Part shown: positions 1 through 8,717 of the stretch, in pieces | Position numbering within the stretch: the stretch's first letter is position 1 | Layout: each line of letters starts with the position of its first letter | Notes under the pieces: model-generated | What the model was told of the DNA's origin: nothing | The model's input: only the letters and a program-made list of their open reading frames with translations | The model's database searches: none | Translations under genes and position numbers: made by a program | NCBI GenBank assembly: GCA_902778285.1 | Contig: CACYXC010000037.1 | Span: 1 to 32,612, forward strand | Direction of reading: 5' to 3' | DNA from: Oscillospiraceae bacterium | GTDB taxonomy: Bacteria > Bacillota > Clostridia > Oscillospirales > Oscillospiraceae | Length of the DNA stretch: 32,612 bases

Positions 1-7
1 ATTCCAT
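1..7 (-). CDS. Start of a leftward gene cut by the window edge
   Basis: On the minus strand an ATG lies at positions 7-5, eight bases after a good Shine-Dalgarno (AGAGGTGG), which is preceded by an extended -10 box. Only two codons are inside the window, so the product cannot be read. In many Clostridia prfB (release factor 2) follows secA on the same strand, which would fit this position, but that is inference from gene order only. Confidence 0.4.
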
Positions 8-35
8 TTCGCGCACCACCTCTAATTGGATGGCT

Positions 36-44
36 ATATTATAC
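36..44 (-). promoter_or_regulatory. Extended -10 promoter for the leftward gene at the edge
   Basis: The minus strand reads TGGTATAAT, an extended -10 element (TGn plus the consensus hexamer), about 30 bases upstream of the ATG at position 7. The -35 region is weak. It suggests the gene left of secA has its own start of transcription. Confidence 0.45.
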
Positions 45-101
45 CAGTTTTAATCCATACGGGGAAGATTTAGCCTCACTTTTGACACAATCTCCCCCTC
101 C

Positions 102-134
102 GCCCCTTTGGGGCACCTCCCCTTACAGGGGAGG
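102..134. repeat. Two short GC-rich hairpins after secA
   Basis: GCCCC-TTT-GGGGC is followed by CCTCCCCT-TAC-AGGGGAGG. There is no T-run in the secA direction, so these are weak candidates for a terminator. They resemble the palindromic CTCCCC/GGGGAG units found elsewhere in this window (3071-3093, 7361-7381). Confidence 0.4.
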
Positions 135-136
135 CT

Positions 137-2908
137 TTACTCGTTTCTCCCGCAGCACTCTTTGTATTTGAGCCTGCGGCTGCCGTCGGCCTTCATCTTG
201 CCGCAGGGGCAGGGGTCGTTGCGGCCGGGCTTGGGGGCCTTCTTGACCGGCTTTTTCTTCACCGGCTCGCCGCCCACGTTCGCCGCCGCGTTCTTCGCGA
301 CCGCCTTGCGCTCGATGGGCTGCTCGCGCCGGATCTGCACCGTGAACAGGCGGCGCACGGTCTCCTCGCGGATGCCGTGGACCATGGCCTCGAACATGTC
401 GAAGCCCTCCTGCTTGTAGGCGTCGATGGGCTTGACGTTGCCGTAGCCGCGCAGGCCGATACCGCGCTTGAGCTCGCTCATGGCGTCGATGTGGTCCATC
501 CAGTATTCGTCCACCACGCGCAGCATGATGACCCGCTCGAGCTCGCGCATGAGCGGCATGTCGTTCGGACCGGTGCCGAAGGCGGCCTCGCGCTGCGCGT
601 AGACCTGCTCGGCGACGGCATCCACCGCTTTGCTTACCTTTTCACTGTCCACGCGGCCCTTGAAATCCGAGAACTTCACGCTGCCGCGGGGCAGGAAGAG
701 CTTTTCGAAGGGCTGCAGCGCCGCGTCGAGCTGCTGCTGGTCCTCGGCGGGCGTGCCGCCCAGCCCGTCGGCCACGGTGCTCGAGACGAACTCGGAGATC
801 ATGCCCATGATCTGCTCGCGCAGGTTTTCGCCGTCGAGCACCTTGCGGCGCTCGCCGTAGATGATGTTGCGCTGCTGGTTCATGACGTCGTCAAACTCCA
901 GCACGCTCTTGCGGGTCTGGAAGTTGCGGCTCTCGACGGTCTTCTGGGCCTGCTCGATGGCGCCGGAGAGGAGCTTGGCGTCGAGCGGCATGTCCTCCTC
1001 CAGCTTGAGCGTCTCCATCATGTTCATGACGCGCTCGGAGCCGAACAGGCGCATGATGTCGTCGGTCATGGCGAGATAGAAGCGGCTCTCGCCCGGGTCG
1101 CCCTGGCGGCCGGCGCGGCCGCGCAGCTGGTTGTCGATGCGGCGGCTTTCGTGCCGCTCGGTGCCCAGGATGAAGAGACCGCCCGCGGCGCGGACCTTTT
1201 CGGCCTCCGCGCCCGTGACCTTCTTATGCTCCGCCATGCGCTCGGCAAAGAGCTTTCTGGCGGCGAGGATGTCCTCATTTTCGGTGTCGGCGAAGCCGGT
1301 GGCCTCGGCAATGACCAGCTCGTCAAAGCCGGCCCTGCGCAGGTCCTCGCGGGCCAGGAACTCGGCGTTGCCGCCGAGCATGATGTCGGTGCCGCGGCCG
1401 GCCATGTTGGTGGCGATGGTGACGGCGCCGAGCTTGCCCGCCTGGGCGACGATCTCGGCTTCCTTCTCGTGGTACTTGGCGTTGAGCACCGTGTGGGGGA
1501 TGCCGCGGGCCTTCAGCAGCTTCGACAGATACTCGCTCTTCTCGATGCTCACGGTGCCCACCAGCACGGGCTGGCCCTTCTCGTGGCAGTCGACGATCTG
1601 CTGGATGATGGCGCGGTTCTTGCCGTTTTCGTTCTTGTAGACCACATCCGGGTCGTCAATGCGGATGACGGGCCTGTTGGTCGGGATCTCAATGATATCG
1701 AGCTGGTAGATGGCGCCGAATTCCTCCGCCTCGGTGACGGCGGTGCCGGTCATGCCGGAGAGCTTTCCGTAGAGGCGGAAATAGTTCTGGAAGGTGATGG
1801 TGGCGAGGGTCTTGTTCTCCTTCTGGACGTCCACATGCTCCTTGGCCTCGATGGCCTGGTGCAGGCCCTCGGAGTAGCGGCGGCCCAGCATCAGGCGGCC
1901 GGTGAATTCATCGACGATGATGATCTCGCCGTCCTTGACGATGTAGTCGATGTCCCGCTTCATGATGCCGTGGGCCTTGAGCGCCTGGTTGATGTGGTGG
2001 GAGAGGGTGGCGTTCTCCATGTCGGCCAGGTTTTCCAGACCGAAGGCGCGCTCGGCCTTGGCGATGCCGCGGGCGGTGAGGGTGGCGGTGCGGGCCTTCT
2101 CGTCGACCACGTAGTCGGCGTCGAGATCCTCGCTCTCCTCCTGCTTTTCGTCGATGGAGGCGTAGACGAGCTTCTTGAGCCGGCTGACGAAATCGTCCGC
2201 CTGGCGGTAGAGATCGGTGCTCTCGTCGCCCTGCCCGGAGATGATGAGCGGCGTTCTGGCCTCGTCGATGAGGATGGAGTCCACCTCGTCGACGATGGCG
2301 AAGGCGTGCCCGCGCTGCACCATCTGCTCCTTGTAGAGCGCCATGTTGTCGCGCAGGTAGTCGAAGCCCATCTCGTTGTTGGTGCCGTAGGTGATATCGC
2401 AGTTGTAGGCGGCGCGGCGCTCGTCCCCGTCCAGTCCGTGGACGATCAGGCCGACGGACAGGCCCATGAAGCGGTGCACCTTGCCCATCCACTCGCTGTC
2501 GCGGCGGGCGAGGTAGTCGTTGACGGTGACGATGTGCACGCCCTCGCCGGTGAGGGCGTTGAGATAGGCGGGCAGCACGGCCACAAGGGTCTTGCCCTCG
2601 CCGGTCTTCATCTCGGCGATGCGGCCCTGATGCAGCACCACGCCGCCGATGAGCTGCACGCGGAAGGGCTTGAGCCCCAGCACGCGCCATGCGGCCTCGC
2701 GCACGGCGGCATAGGCCTCGGGCAGGATATCGTCCAGCGTCTGGCCGTTCGCGAGCCGCTCCCTGAATTCCTCCGTTTTCGCGCGCAGCTGCGCGTCGCT
2801 GAGGGCCTGCATCGCAGGCTCCAGCTTTTCGATCTTATCTGCGATCGGATAGATCTTTTTCAGCTCCCGGTCGGAATAGCTGCCGAAGAGCCTGTTCAAA
2901 AAACCCAT
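137..2908 (-). CDS. secA: Preprotein translocase ATPase SecA
   Basis: SecA is the ATP-driven motor that pushes preproteins through the SecYEG channel at the inner face of the membrane. The 923-residue product has the family layout: Walker A MKTGEGKT at residues 100-107, the [19 protein letters not shown] helicase-type segment near residue 210, [10 protein letters not shown] and the RGRAGRQGD motif in the second nucleotide-binding fold. It ends in a zinc-binding SEC-C tail (CPCG followed by CC about 15 residues later) that contacts SecB-like partners or phospholipid. The open frame begins 54 bases further upstream, but the ATG at 2908 is preferred because GAGGAA lies six bases upstream and MGFLNRLFG is the usual SecA N-terminus. 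Length is normal. It is preceded by its own promoter and is not obviously in an operon. Confidence 0.98.
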   Translation of the reverse strand: MGFLNRLFGSYSDRELKKIYPIADKIEKLEPAMQALSDAQLRAKTEEFRERLANGQTLDDILPEAYAAVREAAWRVLGLKPFRVQLIGGVVLHQGRIAEMKTGEGKTLVAVLPAYLNALTGEGVHIVTVNDYLARRDSEWMGKVHRFMGLSVGLIVHGLDGDERRAAYNCDITYGTNNEMGFDYLRDNMALYKEQMVQRGHAFAIVDEVDSILIDEARTPLIISGQGDESTDLYRQADDFVSRLKKLVYASIDEKQEESEDLDADYVVDEKARTATLTARGIAKAERAFGLENLADMENATLSHHINQALKAHGIMKRDIDYIVKDGEIIIVDEFTGRLMLGRRYSEGLHQAIEAKEHVDVQKENKTLATITFQNYFRLYGKLSGMTGTAVTEAEEFGAIYQLDIIEIPTNRPVIRIDDPDVVYKNENGKNRAIIQQIVDCHEKGQPVLVGTVSIEKSEYLSKLLKARGIPHTVLNAKYHEKEAEIVAQAGKLGAVTIATNMAGRGTDIMLGGNAEFLAREDLRRAGFDELVIAEATGFADTENEDILAARKLFAERMAEHKKVTGAEAEKVRAAGGLFILGTERHESRRIDNQLRGRAGRQGDPGESRFYLAMTDDIMRLFGSERVMNMMETLKLEEDMPLDAKLLSGAIEQAQKTVESRNFQTRKSVLEFDDVMNQQRNIIYGERRKVLDGENLREQIMGMISEFVSSTVADGLGGTPAEDQQQLDAALQPFEKLFLPRGSVKFSDFKGRVDSEKVSKAVDAVAEQVYAQREAAFGTGPNDMPLMRELERVIMLRVVDEYWMDHIDAMSELKRGIGLRGYGNVKPIDAYKQEGFDMFEAMVHGIREETVRRLFTVQIRREQPIERKAVAKNAAANVGGEPVKKKPVKKAPKPGRNDPCPCGKMKADGSRRLKYKECCGRNE

Positions 2909-2973
2909 AGTCAATTCCTCTGCCTGATCGGTGATTCTTTGCTGCGGAGGGGATGCCTCCATAGTAATATGTT

Positions 2974-2982
2974 AGTATAGCA
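2974..2982 (-). promoter_or_regulatory. Extended -10 promoter of secA
   Basis: The minus strand reads TGCTATACT, a TGn-extended -10, about 65 bases upstream of the secA ATG. The -35 is only a T-rich stretch. It would give a leader of about 60 nt that carries a small GGAGG/CCTCC hairpin. Confidence 0.45.
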
Positions 2983-3070
2983 TATCTTTATGAAGAAAAA
3001 AAGTCTGTCCGTGGCAAAAAATGCGCCCGGAGGGCAGAATGGCTTGTCTCAAAAGTCCGTCAGTGAATAC

Positions 3071-3278
3071 AGGGGAGGCTGTCAGCCTCCCCTCAGACTG
3101 TAGACAAACCTATACAGAGCAAGTCGGACTTGCATGGGGAGAGCGCGAGAGGGGATTGGTTATTCCCTCTCGCGTTTGATATTCTCAAAAATGAGAACTT
3201 TTTCGAAAGTTCTCATTTTTGATTCTCAAGGTGTCGACACTTTGTCGACACCTTGAGGGGAGGCTGTCAGCCTCCCCT
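3071..3278 (+). repeat. Modular hairpin repeat, copy A, between two identical 23-bp hairpins
   Basis: A 162-bp core (3094-3255) begins CAGACTGTAGACAAACC. It carries three stems: CGCGAGAGGG/CCCTCTCGCG (3144-3174), a 15-bp stem closed by a TTCG loop (3187-3220), and AAGGTGTCGACA-CTT-TGTCGACACCTT (3228-3254). The core lies exactly between two perfect copies of a 23-bp palindromic unit (stem AGGGGAGGCT, loop gtc) at 3071-3093 and 3256-3278. Related cores are at 7571, 7731 and 10284. No reading frame is evident. Confidence 0.85.
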
Positions 3279-3298
3279 GCGGCACGATTTCTATGGAT

Positions 3299-3347
3299 AA
3301 AAAGGTTTGGCAAATTCGTACACAATGCGATTTTGCCAAACCTTTTT
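3299..3347. repeat. 16-bp inverted repeat with A/T-rich ends
   Basis: AAAAAGGTTTGGCAAA at 3299-3314 is matched by TTTGCCAAACCTTTTT at 3332-3347, leaving a 17-base loop. With T5 at its right end and A5 at its left end it could act as a terminator in either direction, for the leftward gene that ends at 3443 or for anything reading rightward. Confidence 0.5.
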
Positions 3348-3368
3348 GCCAATATCGTGGTTTTTCAA

Positions 3369-3394
3369 CGGGCGGCTGACCGTCGCCCCTACGG
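3369..3394. repeat. GTAGGGGCG-type palindromic unit
   Basis: A GGGCGGCTGACCGTCGCCC hairpin followed by CTACGG. This is one member of a dispersed short palindrome family in the window (others at 7386-7509 and 18282-18422). Confidence 0.5.
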
Positions 3395-3442
3395 TCCTGT
3401 CTGCGTTTTGAGACAGCTCCTTCTGTTCCCGGCGCGGCCGCC

Positions 3443-5602
3443 TCAGCCGAAGCTGAAGAGCAGCGCGCCGTCCTCGTCGAAGCGGCAGAGCCTGCCCCGG
3501 CCGTCCCGCTCGACCTGGTGCCAGCCGCTCAGGGTGTAGCCGTTGTCGTCGAAGTAGTACTCCTTCCCGTCGATGCTCACCCAGCCGGTGGCCAGCGCGC
3601 CGTCCGCGCCGAAATAGTACGTCCGCCCGTCCACGGTCTGCCAGCCGGTCTGCATCACGCCGTTTTCGTCAAAGCAGCGCACGGCGCCGTCCGCCTCCGC
3701 CAGGCCGCTCAGCAGCATGCCGTCCTCGCCGAAGCCGTAGGTGACGCCGTCGATCTCATGAAGGCCGATGCTCACACGGCCGTCCTGGCGCAGGTAGCAG
3801 CGCCGCGCGCCGCCGGGGCCGGGGATCTCCTGCCAGCCGGTGAGCATGGCGCCGCTGCGGTCGAAGCAGTACCACTCCCCGCCGAGCTCCGTCCAGCCGA
3901 CGCAGGCACGCCCGTCCTCCGCGAAATAGTAGCGCGTGCCGTCGATCTCCTGCCAGCCGAAGGCCTGGCTGCCGTCGTCGAAGAAGTAGCTGCGGCCGTC
4001 CGCCTGATCGAGCCAGCCGGTCACGCGGCTGCCGTATTTCTGCTCCTCGGGGCTCTCGGCGCGGAAATAATAGCTCTTGCCGTCCAGCTCCAGCGAGCCG
4101 TTGACCAGCAGCCCGTCCCCGTCGAAGTAGTACAGATTGTCCTGATCCTCCACCCAGCCCTTCACCGGCTCGCCTTCCACGAAATACATCCAGTCGCCGG
4201 CGGTATGGTAATTCTTGGGGTAGTCGGTCTGCCAGAAGGCCCAGCCGTCGGGCGGCACGGCCTCGAAGCTGCAGGCGGCCATGTCGCCGAAGCTCATGCT
4301 GTAGCGGCTGCCCGTGAAGGTGGAGAGGCTGATCCCCTCGTCGCACAGGCGGGCGACGATGCCCCTCCCGGTGGGATAGAGCTCGTAAAACTCGGTGCCG
4401 TATCTGCCCGCGGCATAATACCGCGCGCAGGTATAGGCCCCGCTGACGGCAACCTTTTTCGGGTCGTCGTGCCCGGTGGAGATGCAGTAGGCCGGCTGCA
4501 GCGCGTCGAGGGTCTCCCTGGCGTTGGAATAGTAGCGCGCGCCGTGGTGCGCGGCCTTGAGCAGGTCCACGGTCCCCAGATCGTCCCGGATCGCCCCGGC
4601 GATCTTCTGCTCGGTCCGAAACTCCACATTGATGTCCGAGAGGAAGGCGGCCCTGTTGACGCCGTCGTCCAGCACGGCGACGATGGAGTTGACGTTCTCG
4701 TTCTTTACGGTCTCACGCGGCAGGAGGTTGTAGAGCCGGATGCGGCTCTCGCCCAGACTGAAGGCGATATAGTCGTCGTACAGGTCCTCCCCGTCCCCCG
4801 CGGAGTACTCGCAGCCTGACAGATTGCTCAGCTTTTCCACGCGCGCCATCAGCGTCTCATAGCGCTCGGGACGGCCGGGCGCGCCGGGCTTTGCGCCCGT
4901 GGACACGTCCACCGTGACGCAGCCGCGCTCCCGCATGGCCTTGAGCGCCTGATAATAGAAGGCCTGATTGTGCCAGGAGGTGATGACCGCGGTGTCGTCG
5001 CCGCGCGCAAGCTCCGCCGTGCGCAGGATCTTCTCCGTCTCGCTCAGCTGTGCGCCGTCCTCCTGCTCGGGCAGCTCCGGGCCGGGCAGGTCGTCCTCGT
5101 ACTCGTTGATGTGGTAATACTGCTTGAAGAAGTAGACCGTCCTCTCATCCACGAGATACTGCTGCCCGTTCTCCGCCCAGAAGCGGTAATTGGCGATGGC
5201 GGGCAGGCCGCCGATGTGGTCGGAGTGGGAGTGGGTCGCAAGGATGAAGTCCAGATGCCGCACGCCGAGGGACTCCACCATGTAGCGGGCCAGATCCTCT
5301 CCGAATTTGCCCGCCGCCTGGCAGGAGAGCGTGTCGCGGTAGGTACAGGGATAGGTCGTGCCGTCGGCGTCCTGGATCGCGGTCTGCGCGCGGTGCCCGC
5401 CGTCGATCAGGCCCCAGTGCCCGTCCGCCTCGATGAGGATGCACTCGCCGCTGAGCCTGTTGGTGGAGACGTTGAGGAAGTAGACATTGGCGCGCACGCG
5501 CATCTCCTCTTCCTCCGCCTCCGCCCTCGCGGCGGCGGGAGACAACAGCGAAAACAGCATCGCCGCCGCCAGGAACAGGAGCATCCCGCGTCTATACTTC
5601 AT
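3443..5602 (-). CDS. Secreted metallo-beta-lactamase-fold protein with cell-wall-binding repeats
   Basis: Starting at the ATG at 5602 the product is 719 residues, beginning MKYRRGMLLFLAAAMLF, a clear signal peptide with an AxA-type cleavage region near residue 26; a purine-rich site (GGTGAG) lies upstream. Residues about 40-380 form a ComEC/Rec2-like metallo-beta-lactamase domain: LDGG-type strand WGLIDGGH, the metal-binding HSHSDH at residues 124-129, FLSDIN and LKAAHHGA. The C-terminal third has eleven tandem roughly 20-residue repeats of the W-x-x-x-D-G-x-x-Y-Y-F-x-x-D-G type, as in choline/glucan-binding proteins. I infer an exported hydrolase held on the cell surface. The substrate is unknown; the ComEC-like fold suggests a phosphodiester or nucleic-acid-like target, without proof. 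It ends next to repeat copy A and is monocistronic. Confidence 0.85.
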   Translation of the reverse strand: MKYRRGMLLFLAAAMLFSLLSPAAARAEAEEEEMRVRANVYFLNVSTNRLSGECILIEADGHWGLIDGGHRAQTAIQDADGTTYPCTYRDTLSCQAAGKFGEDLARYMVESLGVRHLDFILATHSHSDHIGGLPAIANYRFWAENGQQYLVDERTVYFFKQYYHINEYEDDLPGPELPEQEDGAQLSETEKILRTAELARGDDTAVITSWHNQAFYYQALKAMRERGCVTVDVSTGAKPGAPGRPERYETLMARVEKLSNLSGCEYSAGDGEDLYDDYIAFSLGESRIRLYNLLPRETVKNENVNSIVAVLDDGVNRAAFLSDINVEFRTEQKIAGAIRDDLGTVDLLKAAHHGARYYSNARETLDALQPAYCISTGHDDPKKVAVSGAYTCARYYAAGRYGTEFYELYPTGRGIVARLCDEGISLSTFTGSRYSMSFGDMAACSFEAVPPDGWAFWQTDYPKNYHTAGDWMYFVEGEPVKGWVEDQDNLYYFDGDGLLVNGSLELDGKSYYFRAESPEEQKYGSRVTGWLDQADGRSYFFDDGSQAFGWQEIDGTRYYFAEDGRACVGWTELGGEWYCFDRSGAMLTGWQEIPGPGGARRCYLRQDGRVSIGLHEIDGVTYGFGEDGMLLSGLAEADGAVRCFDENGVMQTGWQTVDGRTYYFGADGALATGWVSIDGKEYYFDDNGYTLSGWHQVERDGRGRLCRFDEDGALLFSFG

Positions 5603-5715
5603 AGCATCTCTCACCCCCGCGTGTTTTCGTGTCTTTTCTTCTTTTATTTTTACCACAGAGCGAGGCGGTTTGGCAACGGGCAATCCGCGTTTTTGTTTTG
5701 TCTCCGCTTTGTTTC

Positions 5716-5744
5716 TTGTCCTGCCCGCGCTTGTGTGCTAAAAT
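5716..5744 (+). promoter_or_regulatory. Promoter of the DUF1846 gene
   Basis: TTGTCC, 17 bases, then TAAAAT, about 37 bases upstream of the ATG pair at 5781/5784. A short TTCTCC/GGAGAA hairpin lies in the leader. Confidence 0.6.
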
Positions 5745-5780
5745 ATTCTCCTGTGGAGAAACAGAGACAGCGAGGGACGC

Positions 5781-7268
5781 ATGATGAACAGACAGGGTTT
5801 CGACAACGAAAAATATGTGAAGCTGCAGTCTCAGAACATCCGGGACCGCATCGCCAAATTCGGCGGCAAGCTGTACCTGGAGTTCGGCGGCAAGCTCTTC
5901 GACGATTTCCACGCCTCCCGCGTGCTCCCGGGCTTCGCGCCGGACAGCAAGGTGAAGATGCTGCTGGAGATGAAGGACGAGGCGGAGATCGTTATCGCCA
6001 TCTCGGCCGACGATATCGAGCGCAGCAAGCGCCGGGGCGATCTGGGCATCACCTATGACGACGACACCCTGCGCCTGATCGACGCCTTCCGCGGCATCGG
6101 GCTCTATGTGGGCAGCGTGGTCATCACGCACTACCGCGGCCAGCCCATCGCCGACAAGTTCATGGCGCGCCTGGCCGCGCTGGGCATCAAGACCTATAAG
6201 CACTACATCATCCCCGACTACCCGGCCAACGTCCCCCTGATCGTGTCGGAGGACGGCTTCGGCCGCAACGAATATATCGAGACCGAGCGGAGCCTTGTGG
6301 TGGTCACGGCCCCCGGCCCCGGCAGCGGCAAGATGGCCACCTGCCTCAGCCAGCTCTATCATGAGCACAGGCGCGGGGTGAACGCGGGCTACGCCAAATT
6401 CGAGACCTTCCCGATCTGGAACCTGCCGCTCAAGCACCCGGTGAACCTGGCCTACGAGGCCGCCACCGCGGACCTCGACGACGTGAACATGATCGACCCC
6501 TTCCACCTGGAGGCCTACGGCGTCACGACGGTCAACTACAACCGGGACGTGGAGATCTACCCGGTGCTGGCGGCCATGTTCAAGCAGATCTACGGCGGCT
6601 GTCCCTACAAGAGCCCGACGGATATGGGCGTCAACATGGCGGGCTACTGCATCGTGGACGACGAGGCCTGCCGCGAGGCGAGCAGGCAGGAGATCATCCG
6701 CCGCTGGTACGCCGCGGCCGTGTCCGTCCGCCAGGGGCTGAGCGAGCCGGCAGAGCTCCGCAAGATCGAGCTCATCATGAACTCGATGGACATCGGGCCG
6801 CAGGACCGCCCGGTGGTCGCCGCGGCGCTCGCGCGCGCGGAGGAGACCGGCGCGCCCGCCGTCGCCATCGAGCTGCCGGACGGCAGCATCGTCACCGGCA
6901 AGACAAGCTCCCTGCTGGGCGCCGCCTCCGCCTGCCTCTTAAACGCGCTCAAGAAGCTCGCCGGGATCGACAAGAAGCTGCTGCTGATCGCCCCGGGCGT
7001 GATCCAGCCGATCCAGCATCTGAAGGTCGAGCATCTGGGCAACCACAACCCCCGCCTGCACACCGACGAGCTGCTGATCGCCCTTTCGATCTGCGCGGTC
7101 ACGAACCCGATGGCGGCCTACGCCATCGACCAGCTCGACAAGCTGCGCGGCTGCGAGGCGCATTCCAGCGTGATCCTCTCCCACGTGGACGAGGAGCTGT
7201 TCAAGAAGATCGGCGTCAACATCTCCTTCGAGCCGAAGTATCAGGCCAAGAAGCTGTTCCATCGCTGA
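5781..7268 (+). CDS. DUF1846 (UPF0371) family protein
   Basis: The 495-residue product is a full-length member of the DUF1846 family, found in many Firmicutes and of unsettled biochemical role. Typical stretches are visible: an N-terminal QGFDNEKY segment, DITYDDDTLRLID-like and GPGSGKMATCLSQLYHE; the last resembles a nucleotide-binding loop and is strongly conserved in the family. No signal peptide or membrane segment is seen, so it is cytosolic. Two ATGs are in tandem: GAGGGA lies three bases before 5781 and six bases before 5784, so 5784 may be the real start. It has its own promoter and a very strong terminator, so it is monocistronic. Confidence 0.92.
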   Translation: MMNRQGFDNEKYVKLQSQNIRDRIAKFGGKLYLEFGGKLFDDFHASRVLPGFAPDSKVKMLLEMKDEAEIVIAISADDIERSKRRGDLGITYDDDTLRLIDAFRGIGLYVGSVVITHYRGQPIADKFMARLAALGIKTYKHYIIPDYPANVPLIVSEDGFGRNEYIETERSLVVVTAPGPGSGKMATCLSQLYHEHRRGVNAGYAKFETFPIWNLPLKHPVNLAYEAATADLDDVNMIDPFHLEAYGVTTVNYNRDVEIYPVLAAMFKQIYGGCPYKSPTDMGVNMAGYCIVDDEACREASRQEIIRRWYAAAVSVRQGLSEPAELRKIELIMNSMDIGPQDRPVVAAALARAEETGAPAVAIELPDGSIVTGKTSSLLGAASACLLNALKKLAGIDKKLLLIAPGVIQPIQHLKVEHLGNHNPRLHTDELLIALSICAVTNPMAAYAIDQLDKLRGCEAHSSVILSHVDEELFKKIGVNISFEPKYQAKKLFHR

Positions 7269-7272
7269 AAGG

Positions 7273-7314
7273 AAGCCCCCGGAAAATGCATGGCATTTTC
7301 CGGGGGCTTTTTCT
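7273..7314 (+). terminator. Strong rho-independent terminator after the DUF1846 gene
   Basis: A perfect 17-bp stem (7273-7289 with 7293-7309, ATG loop) whose GC core is GCCCCCGG, followed by a T-run, five bases after the stop codon. Confidence 0.95.
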
Positions 7315-7360
7315 GCGCTTTGTTCTGTTTTCCGACGACCCCTCAGTCGCTTCGTGACAG

Positions 7361-7509
7361 CTCCCCTTGCACAGGGGAGCCTTTCCTGCGGGCGCTTCGT
7401 GAAGCGCCCCTACGGAGAAATCGGCCGTTTCTCCTCGTAGGGGCGGCTATCAGCCGCCCGCAGACGTCGTGCGGAAGCAATAGGCGGGCGAGCGATGCTC
7501 GCCCCTGCG
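7361..7509. repeat. Cluster of short palindromic units
   Basis: Four GC-rich palindromes stand in a row: CTCCCC-ttgcaca-GGGGAG near 7361, GGGCGCTTC-gt-GAAGCGCCC near 7389 followed by CTACGG, GGGCGGCTatcAGCCGCCC near 7440 preceded by GTAG, and GGCGAGCgatGCTCGCC near 7485. Several carry the CTACGG or CGTAGG edge, so this looks like a dispersed repeat family. The stretch 7310-7847 contains no convincing gene. Confidence 0.6.
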
Positions 7510-7544
7510 GCAAAACGTGGATTATTCTATTCCGTAATCTACAG

Positions 7545-7730
7545 AGGGCTGCGGCAAACGCCGCAGCCCTCAGACTGAAGACAAACCCATACAGAACAGG
7601 TCGGACTCGCATGGGGAGAGCGCGAGAGGGGATTGGTTATTCCCTCTCGTGTTTGATATACGCAAAAATGGGAACTTTTTCGAAAGTTCCCATTTTTGCC
7701 GCTCAAGCTGTCGACACTTTGTCGACAGCT
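7545..7730 (+). repeat. Modular hairpin repeat, copy B
   Basis: The 11-bp hairpin AGGGCTGCGGC-AAAC-GCCGCAGCCCT (7545-7570) is followed by a core (7571-7730) that begins CAGACTGAAGACAAACCC. It has the same three stems as copy A: the CGCGAGAGGG stem, a 17-bp stem with TTCG loop (7662-7699), and AGCTGTCGACA-CTT-TGTCGACAGCT (7706-7730). Relative to copy A, stem 2 has A:T replaced by G:C and stem 3 has G:C replaced by C:G, both with pairing kept. Confidence 0.85.
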
Positions 7731-7842
7731 CAGACTGTAGACAAACCCATGCTGCCGAAGTATGACACGCATGGGGAGAGCGCGAGAGGGGATTGGTTAT
7801 TCCCTCTCGCGATTGATATACTCAAAAAGCCGCAGCCCTCAG
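7731..7842 (+). repeat. Modular hairpin repeat, copy C (shortened), in tandem with copy B
   Basis: A second core begins CAGACTGTAGACAAACCC directly after the last hairpin of copy B. It keeps the head and the first stem but ends after CTCAAAAA. It is then followed by GCCGCAGCCCTCAG, the right half of the hairpin that precedes copy B plus its CAG edge. The B+C pair therefore lies between a full and a half copy of one locus-specific hairpin. Confidence 0.8.
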
Positions 7843-7847
7843 CATTC

Positions 7848-8717
7848 TCAGTCCTCGATCTTGAAGCCCTCGCCGTGGACCTCGGTGGAGTCCGTGACGA
7901 AGGTGAAGGCCGCGGGGTCCGTCTGCTTGATGAGGCGCAGGGTCTGGACCAGGACGTTGCGGCGCGTGACGGTGATGATCATCTGCTTGTCCCTGCCGGT
8001 GTAGCCGCCCCTCGCGGCGATCACCGTGGTGCCGCGGTCCATGCGCTCGTTGATCACGCGCGAGACCTCGTCCCCGCGATCGGTGATGATATAGATCACC
8101 TTGGCGTAATCCACGCCCTGCGCCAGCGCATCGATGACCTTGGAGGAGATGTAGATCGTGATGGAGGAGTTCAGCGCCACCTCGATGTCCCGGAACACGA
8201 GCACCGCGATCGCCACGACCGTCGCGTCGACGGCGAGGAGCATGATCCCGTTGGGCACGTTGGGGAAGGGCTTTTTCAGCAGCAGCGCCGCGAGGTCCGT
8301 GCCGCCGGTGCTGATCCCGCGCAAAAACAGGATCCCCACGCCGAGACCGGTCAGCACGCCGCCCGCCACCGCGGCCAGCAGGGCGTTATTCGAATAGCCG
8401 GGCAGGACCGCGCCGAAGAAGTCGATAAAAAACGAGAGCAGCACCGTGGCGAGCAGGGTCATGACCAGCGGCCGCGGTCCCAGCAGCCGCCAGGCCGCCA
8501 GCAGCAGGGGGACGTTGAGCATCAGCGCCCAGACGCCGACGCTGATCGGCGTGAGGTAGGCCAGCGCCGTCGCCAGGCCGGACACGCCGCCCGGCGCGAT
8601 GTCGTTCGGCACCGTGAAGACCGCGACGCCCAGCGCGACCAGCGCGCTGCCCAGCACGGAATAGACGATGTCCAGCACAAAACCCCTGACGCCCTGCGGC
8701 CCCATGATCTCTTTCAT
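7848..8717 (-). CDS. YitT family membrane protein (DUF161 plus DUF2179)
   Basis: The 289-residue protein has five to six hydrophobic segments in its first 180 residues (for example IVYSVLGSALVALGVAVF and ALLAAVAGGVLTGLGVGILF) with the family signatures APGGVSG and RGISTGGTDLAA. A soluble C-terminal DUF2179 domain follows (IYIITDRGDEVSRVI, RGTTVIAARGGYTG). YitT-type proteins are common in Firmicutes and their transport or regulatory role is not settled. The ATG at 8717 is chosen because AGGAG lies six bases upstream. It is downstream of spmA-spmB on the same strand with a 65-base gap and may be read from the same transcript. It ends beside repeat copy C, without a clear terminator. Confidence 0.93.
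   Translation of the reverse strand: MKEIMGPQGVRGFVLDIVYSVLGSALVALGVAVFTVPNDIAPGGVSGLATALAYLTPISVGVWALMLNVPLLLAAWRLLGPRPLVMTLLATVLLSFFIDFFGAVLPGYSNNALLAAVAGGVLTGLGVGILFLRGISTGGTDLAALLLKKPFPNVPNGIMLLAVDATVVAIAVLVFRDIEVALNSSITIYISSKVIDALAQGVDYAKVIYIITDRGDEVSRVINERMDRGTTVIAARGGYTGRDKQMIITVTRRNVLVQTLRLIKQTDPAAFTFVTDSTEVHGEGFKIED

Noticed and set aside
377-2980. An 867-codon open frame opposite to secA
   Set aside because: It mirrors secA codon by codon (high GC third positions keep the antisense frame open), has low-complexity Leu/Val/His/Asp composition and no ribosome site.
3094-3255. Group II intron or tRNA-like RNA as an identity for the repeat core
   Set aside because: It is too short for an intron, has no domain V or cloverleaf that I can fold by eye, and carries no reverse transcriptase.
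3518-6058. Long plus-strand frames opposite to the metallo-beta-lactamase-fold gene
   Set aside because: Antisense shadows of a well-supported gene, with biased composition and no recognisable domain.
5592-6506. A 304-codon minus-strand frame over the DUF1846 gene start
   Set aside because: It crosses the promoter and coding region of the DUF1846 gene and shows antisense composition.
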